Notes under the pieces: generated by a model | Databases searched by the model: none | What the model saw: only the letters and a program-made list of their open reading frames with translations | Told to the model about the DNA's origin: nothing | DNA from: Candidatus Colivivens caballi | GTDB lineage: Bacteria > Bacteroidota > Bacteroidia > Bacteroidales > Bacteroidaceae | Direction of reading: 5' to 3' | DNA: 64,000 nucleotides | NCBI GenBank assembly: GCA_018065565.1 | Contig: JAGHSZ010000082.1 | Coordinates: 1 to 64,000, forward strand | Shown here: in pieces, positions 28,401 through 37,303 of the stretch | Layout of the letters: every line of letters starts with the position of its first letter | Position numbering within the stretch: position 1 is the first letter of the stretch | Program-made: the position numbers and the translations under genes

Positions 28401-28814
28401 GACATCTACAACTACCAGCGTAGCCAGCTCGAAAGTCTCAACGGCTTCTACAATCAGAGTCAGGCAGCAGTCAACCGATGGACTTGTGAAGGTCAGGTGA
28501 CAGACATTCCGCGTCTGTGCTCATCCGACAGTGAAAACTGGGTTAACAACGAACGATTCTCCGACCGCTGGATTGAAGACGGCAGTTATTTGAAACTTAA
28601 GAAAGTTCGCCTCACATACGAATTGCCAATGGCACTGAGTTGGATTCAGGGAATGACAATCTGGGCTGAAGCCAACAACCTGTTCACACTCTCACATTAC
28701 ACAGGTTCTGACCCAGAATTTTCTGCCGCAAGCGGCATTCTCTATCAGGGAATTGATACAGGCATGCTGCCGTCAAACCGCAGTTTCAATCTCGGCATTC
28801 GCCTCAACCTGTAA
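25488..28814 (+). CDS. SusC/RagA-type TonB-dependent outer-membrane transporter 2
   Basis: Outer-membrane barrel of 1108 residues: signal peptide ([17 protein letters not shown]), regulatory carboxypeptidase-like domain ([20 protein letters not shown] ... DENGDFKL), TonB plug ([21 protein letters not shown] ... [36 protein letters not shown]) and barrel ending [10 protein letters not shown]. A stretch between the regulatory domain and plug ([20 protein letters not shown]) is somewhat longer than usual. It pairs with the SusD gene 37 bp downstream. Its sequence is clearly different from transporter 1, so the two pairs are not a simple recent duplication. Substrate unknown. Confidence 0.95.
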   Translation: [1108 protein letters not shown]

Positions 28815-28851
28815 GTCACCAATAATCATTAACGATAAATAACAATGATTT

Positions 28852-30903
28852 ATGAATAATATATATATAGAAGCAAAGAAGATTGGAAGTGCACTGGCCC
28901 TTTGTGGCATTATGTCTTCTGCATTCACATTTATCTCATGTGAGGACATGCTTACCGTTGACAATGACGACAAGATATATGCCAATGCCAACGACACTGT
29001 GTACAGCTATTTCGGCATACTGAAAAGCGTTCAGAACATAACTGAGCGACAAGTGGTGCTTGGCGAACTTCGCGGTGATCTTGTCAACACGACTAAATAT
29101 GTAACTGATACGCTCTATGCCATCGCCAATTTCGATGACCCACAAGACGGCAGTTGCTCAATGCTCAGCCTTCGCAACTACTATAATGTCATCAACAACT
29201 GCAACCTTTACATTGCCAATGTTGACACATCAGCAGTTAAGAGCAATGTCAAGTACATGATTCCAGAATTTGCCCAGGTTTGCGCGATCCGTGCCTGGAC
29301 TTACCTCATGCTTGTGCAAAACTATGGTGAGGTTCCTTTCATCACCCAGCCTGTCAAGTCGCTTGATGTAATTGAAGATTACAACACGACAAAAAACACA
29401 GTCAACAAAGACAATCTCATTGACGAGATACTCGCCACGGGTCTCGGCGACCTCATCGACACCGATTATCCTAACTATGGTAATTGGGACAATGGTGCAG
29501 TCAGCATTTCCGCAAGAAAAGCCATATTCCCAATCCGCCTCATCCTCGGTGACATGTACCTGCTGAGAGGAAGCAGTGACACAGACTACCGCAACGCTGC
29601 AAAACTCTATTACGATTATCTTAACAAGACAGCAGGCATAGTCACTACTGAATACTGTACTGCAATAAAGAACAAGGGGCGTGTTTCAACAACCGATGAA
29701 GAATACTCATACCGCTGTGACAACTCTTGGGGTATTTGGGCAAGACAATACACGCAACTGGAAAGTTCTGAATGCATTACAGCCATTCCAAGCAGCGCAA
29801 ACCGTCAGTTTGGCACAATGCTCACCCGTGTAGCCGACATATTTGGCTTCACACCGACATCAAGCCAAAGCACTCAGGTCACAGAATCCACTGACGGCAC
29901 TGGTGCTAACGAAGCATCGACCTCAGGTGCAATCACCGTCGTACCAAACTACAAGAGTCAGACTTGCCCTTCTGGAGCATACTATACCATCAACAAGAGT
30001 CAGTCATACATCTACTACGACCTCAATCTGACCAATCCACTTCGCATCGAATACGACAGTGGTGATGCCCGTTACGGTTTCTCATGCGAACAATACACAT
30101 TCGATGGAGAGCCATTCATGCTGTGTTCAAAGGCTGCATCAACAACTACATTCTATTACACCATCCCTGTTTATCGTCGCACTCTCGTATGGTTGCGCCT
30201 TGCAGAAGCAATCAATCGTGCAGGATTCCCACAGATGGCATTTGCAATTCTCAAAGACGGACTCTGTGAGGACAACATGCCAAAACATGCCGTTCGCTAC
30301 TCAGTTCATGTGGCTCTTGACGAACTTGGCGACACACTCCGCAACGACTCTGATGAAATCATCTATCAGACAGATACCATTCCGTATATCAAACTGAACA
30401 GTTTCGGAGCCATGTACTATGTTGACAGCTATGAGTTGGACAACTTCTTCCTTTCATTCACTGACAACACCTGGGACGGCAACTATGGAATCCATGCCCG
30501 TGGATGTGGATTTGGCGAATGGCCTGCACCAACTGTTGGCAACATTCGAACCAACATTTCAGGTTATGGCGACACCATCACATACGACTACTCTACCCTC
30601 ATCATCAATCAGGGTTACGACCCACAGGTAAGTGCCGAAGCCATCACAGCAGTCGAGAACCTCATCGTCGATGAACTTGCGCTGGAACTTGCATTCGAAG
30701 GTTATCGTTTCACCGACCTTGTACGAATTGCCAATCACAAGATTCAGGCTGGTGAAAAAGGTGCCGAATGGCTTGCTGGAAAGATTGCCGACCGTGGCAT
30801 CAGCATCAATCCTTACAAAGGCACAAGAACTGGTGAACGCGACGAAGCACTTTACCAGAAACTACTCAAAAAGGAGAACTGGTACTTCTCATTGCCTCAA
30901 TAA
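28852..30903 (+). CDS. SusD/RagB-family substrate-binding lipoprotein 2
   Basis: Surface lipoprotein of 683 residues and partner of the SusC protein just upstream. The signal peptide ends in FISC (lipidated Cys near residue 30), followed by EDMLTVDNDDKIY. Helical SusD features include CAIRAWTYLMLVQNYGEVPFIT, RLILGDMYLLRG and the C-terminal LALELAFEGYRFTDLVRIANH, the RxxEfxfEgxRxxDLvR hallmark. At 683 residues it is longer than most SusD proteins; the extra length lies mainly in the central region (about 325-380) that is rich in Ser/Thr. Last gene of the locus; a strong terminator follows. Confidence 0.93.
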   Translation: MNNIYIEAKKIGSALALCGIMSSAFTFISCEDMLTVDNDDKIYANANDTVYSYFGILKSVQNITERQVVLGELRGDLVNTTKYVTDTLYAIANFDDPQDGSCSMLSLRNYYNVINNCNLYIANVDTSAVKSNVKYMIPEFAQVCAIRAWTYLMLVQNYGEVPFITQPVKSLDVIEDYNTTKNTVNKDNLIDEILATGLGDLIDTDYPNYGNWDNGAVSISARKAIFPIRLILGDMYLLRGSSDTDYRNAAKLYYDYLNKTAGIVTTEYCTAIKNKGRVSTTDEEYSYRCDNSWGIWARQYTQLESSECITAIPSSANRQFGTMLTRVADIFGFTPTSSQSTQVTESTDGTGANEASTSGAITVVPNYKSQTCPSGAYYTINKSQSYIYYDLNLTNPLRIEYDSGDARYGFSCEQYTFDGEPFMLCSKAASTTTFYYTIPVYRRTLVWLRLAEAINRAGFPQMAFAILKDGLCEDNMPKHAVRYSVHVALDELGDTLRNDSDEIIYQTDTIPYIKLNSFGAMYYVDSYELDNFFLSFTDNTWDGNYGIHARGCGFGEWPAPTVGNIRTNISGYGDTITYDYSTLIINQGYDPQVSAEAITAVENLIVDELALELAFEGYRFTDLVRIANHKIQAGEKGAEWLAGKIADRGISINPYKGTRTGERDEALYQKLLKKENWYFSLPQ

Positions 30904-30947
30904 CGAATTATATACCAAAACAGTTCACTCACATTCTGTGTGACAAT

Positions 30948-30985
30948 AAGCCACTCTTCACCATCTGTGAAGAGTGGCTTTTCTT
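30948..30985 (+). terminator. Terminator of the FAS1/Sus locus
   Basis: A perfect 13-bp stem, AAGCCACTCTTCA with TGAAGAGTGGCTT, around a 7-base loop, followed by TTCTT. It closes the transcript 45 bp after the second susD-like gene. Confidence 0.9.
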
Positions 30986-31118
30986 ATATATGCACACATG
31001 GACGACAATGCCGCAAGCCACTTGCTTGTCAAAGTCATTTAGCAGTGATACATACCTAACAGCAATCGACAACACTGCAAATTCATGCAGAGTTACATGG
31101 TATTTCATTTTTATTTCG

Positions 31119-31126
31119 TAACTTTG
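31119..31126 (+). promoter_or_regulatory. -7 element for the glycosyltransferase gene
   Basis: TAACTTTG matches TAnnTTTG, 38 bp before the ATG at 31165. Confidence 0.6.
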
Positions 31127-31164
31127 TCCCCATTGAAATCAAAAGTATATAAGCAAGTTGAAAT

Positions 31165-32160
31165 ATGAATTGTTTCGTACAGATAAATTCGACAAACAAA
31201 GCAAAGAATGACATTGACACATTGATGAGTCAGATGGGTTTCAAGGATCTTGCTGTCCATGGACTTGGAAAAGGAAAGATTGAGGTGTTCTTTCGCAAGT
31301 TGTTCAGTGCATTCAATCTTTTATTTACTTTGAATGAAGGCGACATCCTGCTTATGCAATATCCATTCAAAAAGTTCTTCGACCTCTATTGCATAATTGC
31401 TCATTGGAAAAAGGCAGAGACTGTCACACTGATTCACGACCTCGGCACATTCCGTCGGAAAAAACTTTCGGCCTCAAAGGAGATTAAGCGACTGAATCAT
31501 TCCGACCATATCATTGCCCATAACGGTGCTATGAAAGAATGGCTTGAACAAAATGGCACTAAGTGCCCAATATGTTGTCTTGACATTTTCGACTATCTTT
31601 CCGACACAGAGCCCCAAGTCCACGAGCACCATTCACCATATACAAACATTGCCTACGCAGGTGGTCTGTACGCAAGGAAGAATTCCTTCCTTTACGATGC
31701 AGGAAAGGCACTGAACGGTTGCAAACTCAATATCTATGGTCGCGGAGATTTAGACGAGACACGCTTTAATGACAATGTCGTATGCCACGGAAGAATTGCA
31801 TCCGACCAGTTCATCGGCACGGTCAACGATGACTGGGGACTCGTCTGGGATGGTGACACCGTCAATAGTTGTGGAGGCACCTGGGGAAATTATCTCCGCT
31901 ACAACAATCCTCATAAAACTTCCTTCTACCTTCGCGCCGGCCTGCCTGTCATTGTATGGAAACAGTCTGCCATGGCTCCATTCATCACATCCAACAAGCT
32001 TGGCATCGCAGTCGAATCGCTGACAGAGATTCCGTCAATTGTAAGCACAATGACCGAGTCCGACTACAAGACCATAAAGGCGAATGTCACCGAGATGAAA
32101 GAAAAACTACAAAGTGGCTATTTCTTCAAAAAGGCATGGGAAGCAGCAACCGGCAAATAA
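31165..32160 (+). CDS. WbbI-like galactofuranosyltransferase
   Basis: Cytosolic, membrane-facing glycosyltransferase of 331 residues. From memory of E. coli WbbI (a beta-1,6-galactofuranosyltransferase of about 330 residues), the second half aligns well: WGLVWDGDTVNSCGGTWGNYLRYNNPHKTSFYLRAGLPVIVW here against FGLIWDGDSVETCSGAFGDY-type sequence there, and the N-terminal half shares ILLMQYPFKKFF and TLIHDLGTFR. A UDP-galactopyranose mutase, which makes the Galf donor, is encoded close by at 33210-34358, which strongly supports the call. It would add galactofuranose to a surface glycan. A LicD-type gene follows on the same strand. Acceptor unknown. Confidence 0.8.
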   Translation: MNCFVQINSTNKAKNDIDTLMSQMGFKDLAVHGLGKGKIEVFFRKLFSAFNLLFTLNEGDILLMQYPFKKFFDLYCIIAHWKKAETVTLIHDLGTFRRKKLSASKEIKRLNHSDHIIAHNGAMKEWLEQNGTKCPICCLDIFDYLSDTEPQVHEHHSPYTNIAYAGGLYARKNSFLYDAGKALNGCKLNIYGRGDLDETRFNDNVVCHGRIASDQFIGTVNDDWGLVWDGDTVNSCGGTWGNYLRYNNPHKTSFYLRAGLPVIVWKQSAMAPFITSNKLGIAVESLTEIPSIVSTMTESDYKTIKANVTEMKEKLQSGYFFKKAWEAATGK

Positions 32161-32260
32161 CAATGCGCCTAAACAGCAACCAGTCCTCTGCTACATTTCC
32201 GAACCTGAACACTTATTCCATTTTACAATAATCACACCACATAATTCTGTTCCAACCAAT

Positions 32261-33067
32261 ATGTTTCAATACTACGACCCAGAAACGACATGCAACTACC
32301 AAACACCCGATGAGATGAAACGCGTGTGGGATGTTCAACTCGACCTTGCATCAAAGTTCAGTGAAGTCTGTCAGCGTCACGGACTGCGCTTTTGGCTCGA
32401 TGGAGGCACCTTGCTTGGAGCAGTCCGTCACAAGGGATTCATCCCATGGGACGACGACATCGACCTTATCATGATGCGAGATGACTACGACCGTCTCAAC
32501 CGCATTGCATCCGAGGAATTTACAGAACCATACTTTTGGCAGACCACATATTCCGACACTGGATTCTTCTGCGGCCATGCCATGTTAAGAAATACACAGA
32601 CAACATGCATCGGTCCAGACGAACACGATGCGCCCTACTGCCGAGGCATCAGCATCGACATATTTGTTTTAGACGGAGTACCCGACAATCCTGTTGCCTA
32701 TGCTCTTCATCGTCTTGCAGCAAAAGCAATAAATCAGGCAACAAGGTTCTCCATTCGCAAGAACATGTCTAAAAAGGTGCAAAAATGGTTGTTTGGATGC
32801 TATGAAGGTCTGTTTCGCATGAACAGTGTCAACCGTTCCCGCCACATCGGGCTTATATCGTGGCGCTACCGCCATCATGAAGTGTTGGAAAAATCATATT
32901 ATGACCAGACCGTCATGCTTGAATTTGCAGGAAAGCAGTTTCCTGCACCTGCCATGTATCACCAGTTACTGAGCAACTATTATGGCAACGACTACATGAC
33001 ACCGAAGCAATTACCAACATTTCATGGCAAAAAACAGTTTGACCCCTATCACCCATTAACGCTCTAA
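32261..33067 (+). CDS. LicD-family phosphotransferase
   Basis: Protein of 268 residues with the LicD nucleotidyltransferase-fold signature FWLDGGTLLGAVRHKGFIPWDDDIDL (broken here as GGTLLGAVRH and PWDDDID) near residues 43-68, including the Asp pair expected to bind metal. LicD enzymes transfer phosphocholine or similar phospho-groups to surface glycans. The ATG at 32261 is chosen: the upstream part of the open frame (from 32114) overlaps the previous gene and looks non-coding. It lies 100 bp after the galactofuranosyltransferase, suggesting both decorate the same glycan. The transferred group is unknown; no choline kinase or CTP-transferase is in the window. Confidence 0.82.
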   Translation: MFQYYDPETTCNYQTPDEMKRVWDVQLDLASKFSEVCQRHGLRFWLDGGTLLGAVRHKGFIPWDDDIDLIMMRDDYDRLNRIASEEFTEPYFWQTTYSDTGFFCGHAMLRNTQTTCIGPDEHDAPYCRGISIDIFVLDGVPDNPVAYALHRLAAKAINQATRFSIRKNMSKKVQKWLFGCYEGLFRMNSVNRSRHIGLISWRYRHHEVLEKSYYDQTVMLEFAGKQFPAPAMYHQLLSNYYGNDYMTPKQLPTFHGKKQFDPYHPLTL

Positions 33068-33209
33068 TGGCAAAACTTCTCTGAGGAAATCATTCAGCAA
33101 TAAGTCTTTATAAAAATTGAACACTTGTTCTATAACGGATTGTATATCTTCAATCCTATCAATATCACCAGCCTTCCTTGTTCGGAAATATCTTCTGTAT
33201 AATTTGGAT

Positions 33210-34358
33210 TTAAGGCAATAGTTCCTTGCACTTATCTATTACCTGTTCAATGACAGGAGCCATGTCATAGTACTTATATTCAGCAAGTCTGCCACCAAAA
33301 GTGATGTCAGTCTCCATTGAAGCCATTTGCTGATACTTCTGCAAAATATTGTGATTTCGGTTGTCATTGACTGGATAGAAAGCCTCCATCCCGTCCTTCC
33401 ATTCCATTGAATATTCTTTGGAAATCACAGTCTTCGGATTGCTATATACATCATCGCCAAATGTCTCAAAATGCTTGTGTTCGATGATGCGTGTGTATGG
33501 TTTTGTCGAGTCTGTGTAGTTGACGACAGCATTGCCCTGATAGTTTGAAGTGTCGAGCACCTCCGTTTCAAACTTTACAGTTCTGTATTCGAGTTTGCCA
33601 TGACAATAGTCATAAAACGCATCAATCTTGCCAGTAAACACGAGCCTGTCTGCCCACATTCGCCAGTTGCTCCGTGTCGGATGCTGATTCTGCAAAGAAT
33701 GGTTTTCATCGAGAAAGTCCACACCCGTCATCACATCCACCCCATCAAGCAGTCCTTCTATCAGTCGGTTGTACCCCCCAACAGGGATTCCCTGATAGAT
33801 GTCTTGGAAATAATTGTTGTCAAACACAAATCGCAATGGCAGACGACGGATGATAAAAGCTGGTAGTTCACAGCATTTGCGTCCCCATTGTTTTTCGGTG
33901 TATTCTTTTATCAGCGTGTCGTAAATGTCTCGTCCAACAAGCGACAGAGCCTGCTCTTCAAGATTGCGCGCTCCTTCTGGGCCAAGTGCCAACCGCTGGG
34001 AACCGATTTTTGTCTGTGCCTCATCAGGAGTTGTGACCCCCCAAAGCTGATAGAATGTGTTCATGTTGAACGGCAGGTTAAACAGCCGTCCATGATAATT
34101 AGCAACAGGGCAGTTTGTATAGCGGTTGAACTCCACAATGGAGTTGACCAGGTTCCACACTTGTCGGTTACTGGTATGAAAAATGTGTGCCCCATATTTG
34201 TGTACATTGATGCCTTCAATGTTTTCACAATAGAGGTTTCCGCCTACATGGTCACGCGCTTCAACCACCAGGCAGTGTTTGCCTGCACGGTTTGCTAAAT
34301 AAGCAAAAGTGGCACCATATAGTCCCGCACCTACGATTACAAAGTCGTATTTCTTCAT
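33210..34358 (-). CDS. glf: UDP-galactopyranose mutase
   Basis: Flavoenzyme that interconverts UDP-galactopyranose and UDP-galactofuranose in the cytosol. The 382-residue protein starts KKYDFVIVGAGLYGATFAY, a dinucleotide-fold FAD-binding motif, followed by the family motif KYGAHIFHTSNRQVWN (residues ~54-69) and EYTEKQWGRKC near 160. The family length is about 370-390. A start nine codons earlier (34385) is possible and lies only 2 bp after the purT stop. It is convergent with the Galf-transferase/LicD pair, and it appears to share a transcript with purT. The glf and WbbI-like genes together give a complete Galf-addition step. Confidence 0.95.
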   Translation of the reverse strand: MKKYDFVIVGAGLYGATFAYLANRAGKHCLVVEARDHVGGNLYCENIEGINVHKYGAHIFHTSNRQVWNLVNSIVEFNRYTNCPVANYHGRLFNLPFNMNTFYQLWGVTTPDEAQTKIGSQRLALGPEGARNLEEQALSLVGRDIYDTLIKEYTEKQWGRKCCELPAFIIRRLPLRFVFDNNYFQDIYQGIPVGGYNRLIEGLLDGVDVMTGVDFLDENHSLQNQHPTRSNWRMWADRLVFTGKIDAFYDYCHGKLEYRTVKFETEVLDTSNYQGNAVVNYTDSTKPYTRIIEHKHFETFGDDVYSNPKTVISKEYSMEWKDGMEAFYPVNDNRNHNILQKYQQMASMETDITFGGRLAEYKYYDMAPVIEQVIDKCKELLP

Positions 34359-34387
34359 CCCTGCCCTGTTGTTAATGTTCTTCAAGT

Positions 34388-35551
34388 TTACTTTACAGTT
34401 ACCTTAGCAGCGAGCGACTTGCACTTGTCGCGGAGCTGGTTGAGGTCTGTGTCCAACTTGTCGTAGCATACCACTACACCCATGCGTCGTCCGACATGAG
34501 CAACTGGTTTGCCGAATATACGCAGATAAGTGCGTTCAGCAGCGCATACATCTTCCATGCCTTCGTACTGTGGATTTTCAGTTTCAACTGGTGAAAGAAT
34601 TACAGCACTGGCACCGTTCTTCTCCTGTGTGATTTCAGGGATAGGCAGACCGAGCACGGCGCGGCAGTGGAGTTCAAACTCGCTGAGGTTCTGAGTACCT
34701 GCAAGTGTCACCATACCTGTATCATGTGGACGAGGTGAAAGTTCGCTGAAATATACTCCGTCCTTATTTGAAATGAAGAATTCCACTCCCCAGATGCCTG
34801 CACCAGTGAGCGCCTTTGTCACCTTGTCGGCCATAACCTGTGCTTCTTTGAGGTGCTGATCCTGCATTGGCATTGGCTGGAAACTTTCGCGATAGTCACC
34901 CCCCTTCTGAACATGTCCAATTGGACGGCAGAACAGTGTTTTGCCATTTTTCTGAGTGACAGTAAGAAGTGTGATTTCGTAGTCAAACTTGATGAACTGT
35001 TCTACGATAACCTCCTTGATGTCGCCACGGGCGCCAGCAACTGCATCGTCCCATGCCTTCTGCAATTCTGCTGGAGAATCCACCTTGCTCTGGCCATGTC
35101 CTGATGAAGACATCAATGGCTTCACGATGAAAGGATAGCCAATTTCATCGGCAGCAGCCTTGAATTCTTCAAAAGTCTTGGCATACTTGTAGTTGGCAGT
35201 TTTAAGTCCCAGTTCAGTGTGAGCCAGTTCACGGATTGCCTTACGGTTCATTGTGAAGTTGACCGCACGGGCAGAAGGAGTTACCTGAATGCCCATCTTT
35301 TCACATTCGTAGAGTTTTTCAGTACGGATGGCTTCAATTTCAGGAACAATGATGTCAGGATTGTGTTTGTTGACTGCTGCCATAAGCGCGTCACCATCAA
35401 GCATCGAGAACACTTCGCGTTCGTCAGCCACCTGCATTGCTGGTGCATTGTCATACTTGTCGCATGCTACGACATACATTCCTTTACGCTTGCAGGCAAT
35501 CACGAATTCCTTACCGAGTTCACCTGAACCAAGAAGCATAATCTTTTTCAT
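34388..35551 (-). CDS. purT: Formate-dependent phosphoribosylglycinamide formyltransferase (GAR transformylase 2)
   Basis: Third step of purine synthesis: ATP-dependent formylation of GAR with free formate. The 387-residue ATP-grasp protein begins [21 protein letters not shown] and contains the ATP-grasp core ([16 protein letters not shown] near 153-168, [18 protein letters not shown] near 198-215, [29 protein letters not shown] near 270-298), as in E. coli PurT (392 residues). The first 27 codons of the longer frame read through an AT-rich leader and are not counted; the start is the ATG at 35551. A terminator from the upstream gene separates it from DUF4301. Confidence 0.95.
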   Translation of the reverse strand: MKKIMLLGSGELGKEFVIACKRKGMYVVACDKYDNAPAMQVADEREVFSMLDGDALMAAVNKHNPDIIVPEIEAIRTEKLYECEKMGIQVTPSARAVNFTMNRKAIRELAHTELGLKTANYKYAKTFEEFKAAADEIGYPFIVKPLMSSSGHGQSKVDSPAELQKAWDDAVAGARGDIKEVIVEQFIKFDYEITLLTVTQKNGKTLFCRPIGHVQKGGDYRESFQPMPMQDQHLKEAQVMADKVTKALTGAGIWGVEFFISNKDGVYFSELSPRPHDTGMVTLAGTQNLSEFELHCRAVLGLPIPEITQEKNGASAVILSPVETENPQYEGMEDVCAAERTYLRIFGKPVAHVGRRMGVVVCYDKLDTDLNQLRDKCKSLAAKVTVK

Positions 35552-35599
35552 TTCTGTCAGTAATTTTATTATTATTGGGTTAATTATTGGGGAAATACC

Positions 35600-35653
35600 T
35601 ATTAAAGCGAAAGACTGGCGCACACACCGCAAATGAGGTGTGAGTGCCAGTCT
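35600..35653 (-). terminator. Terminator after the DUF4301 gene
   Basis: On the minus strand, stem AGACTGGC-CACACC (35612-35628) pairs with 35637-35653 with one unpaired or mismatched position, and a weak T-rich run follows. It begins 7 bp after the DUF4301 stop. Confidence 0.75.
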
Positions 35654-35660
35654 GTCATGT

Positions 35661-37181
35661 CTATTGATGTTGCTCGCGCAACAAGTCGTTAACTGTCTTC
35701 ACTGGGTTGAATGTGTCAAGTGGCACTTCAACAAAAATGGTGTTCCAGTCACTCATTGCACCGTTCCAGAGTCCTGGAAGTTCCAGCGCACGCAGTTCCC
35801 TTCCGTTCTTGCTCTTCGATGAGATAAATCCAGTCTGCTGGTCAACATATTCAGGAAGGTTGAACTTCTGACCTTTATAGTCCTTCACCGCACAGACGAG
35901 ATCCACAGGATTGAAGTGAGTGCCCTGTCGGAACATCTCCACATACTTTTCATTCGATGTGTCAATCTGGCTGCTTTCAAGTATTTGCAGCGATATGGTT
36001 CCGTCGGCATTATAGGCAAGGAACGGACCGCCTCCTGGTTCGCCCACATTGCGCACCATGCCACATGCACGCATAGGTCGGTTCAGTTTCTTGCGTATAT
36101 AGACAGCGAGTTCTGTGTCTTCAAGCGAGTCAAGCGACGGATTGGTGATGCAGAAGTTATCAGAAAGGAATGCCTGCATCTTCATCAGGTCGTCATGAGT
36201 ATAACTGCCTTCGTCAAGCATCTCCATATACTCAAACGCCTTTTTTTGCAATGAAACCAGCACTCCTGCCAGCAGTTTTTTGTTCAGTACAGTTGAAGGT
36301 TTCAAAGAATCTGGTACAACATTGTCAATGTTCTTTATGAAGATGATGTCGGCATCGAGGTCGTTGAGGTTTTCAATCAATGCACCGTGACCACCCGGAC
36401 GGAACAGGATTGAACCGTCGTCATTGCGGAATGGTTCACCATCGGCTGTGGCAGCCACTGTGTCGGTACTTGGTTTCTGCTCTGAGAATGTCACATTATA
36501 ATGTACATTAAACTCGTTTTCAAAACCTTCAACTTTTTCCTCCACCAGCTGTTCAAACAGTTCCCTGTGTTCTGGGCTGACAGTAAAATGTATATTTACA
36601 TTTCCATCAGCAGTTGCAGCATACATAGCACCTTCTGCCAGATGTTCTTCAAGCGGAGTGCGTACACAGTCATCATAGGCATGGAAGAACAAGAGTCCCT
36701 TTGGCAGTTGTCCGTAGTTAAGGCCATCCTCGCTCAGCAGTGCATCAACCACAGCCTTGTAGTCGCCAGCCTCAATCAGTTCGTCAACTTCTTGCTGATA
36801 ATTGACAATACACGCATCATTGAGAGCATCAAAGAATGCAAAGTCGTGAATCCCAGAAAAGAACGATTTCATGAAGTCTGTCTCAGGTTCGTCAGCATCA
36901 CTGTCAAGAAATTCAAACAGATTCTTGAACATTCGTGAAGCGGCGCCGCTGGCAGGCACAAACTTTTGCACTTTATGGCTACCATTCAGGTATTGTGTCC
37001 AAACATCAAGATAACTTGACTGTTCAGTTTCACTTACTACGAAAATACCGTTACCTGGTGCTGCTGCTCCAGCAAGTCGCAGATATGGGAAACCATTGCG
37101 ATGCTGTTCGAGTTGGTGCAGAAGTGTCTCCTCACTGATGTGCTTCTTTTCAAGAAAAGCCTTGTCCTCTGATGTAATCAT
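35661..37181 (-). CDS. DUF4301-family protein, possible nucleotidyltransferase
   Basis: Cytosolic protein of 506 residues that I recognise as the Bacteroidetes family DUF4301; function is not established. Two features suggest a sugar-nucleotide pyrophosphorylase-like fold: [18 protein letters not shown] (residues ~75-92), resembling a nucleotide-binding GxGxxxRM-type loop, and [28 protein letters not shown] (written here as [10 protein letters not shown] and IFIKNIDNV, near 237-264), which recalls the PPGHG and DNL motifs of UDPGP-type enzymes. That reading is inference. A promoter lies at 37208-37215 and a terminator after the gene, so it forms its own unit. Confidence 0.75.
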   Translation of the reverse strand: MITSEDKAFLEKKHISEETLLHQLEQHRNGFPYLRLAGAAAPGNGIFVVSETEQSSYLDVWTQYLNGSHKVQKFVPASGAASRMFKNLFEFLDSDADEPETDFMKSFFSGIHDFAFFDALNDACIVNYQQEVDELIEAGDYKAVVDALLSEDGLNYGQLPKGLLFFHAYDDCVRTPLEEHLAEGAMYAATADGNVNIHFTVSPEHRELFEQLVEEKVEGFENEFNVHYNVTFSEQKPSTDTVAATADGEPFRNDDGSILFRPGGHGALIENLNDLDADIIFIKNIDNVVPDSLKPSTVLNKKLLAGVLVSLQKKAFEYMEMLDEGSYTHDDLMKMQAFLSDNFCITNPSLDSLEDTELAVYIRKKLNRPMRACGMVRNVGEPGGGPFLAYNADGTISLQILESSQIDTSNEKYVEMFRQGTHFNPVDLVCAVKDYKGQKFNLPEYVDQQTGFISSKSKNGRELRALELPGLWNGAMSDWNTIFVEVPLDTFNPVKTVNDLLREQHQ

Positions 37182-37207
37182 TTTTGTTATGCTTTTTTAT
37201 TGTTTTG

Positions 37208-37215
37208 CAAAGTTA
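37208..37215 (-). promoter_or_regulatory. -7 element for the DUF4301 gene
   Basis: TAACTTTG on the minus strand, 27 bp before the start codon. Confidence 0.6.
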
Positions 37216-37303
37216 ATCAAAAAATGCGAGATACAGTTCATTCCATGCGGTTTATTTCATTAAAACACACAACTTTTACCTTTTATCATCAATGTCGTCT
37301 GCA

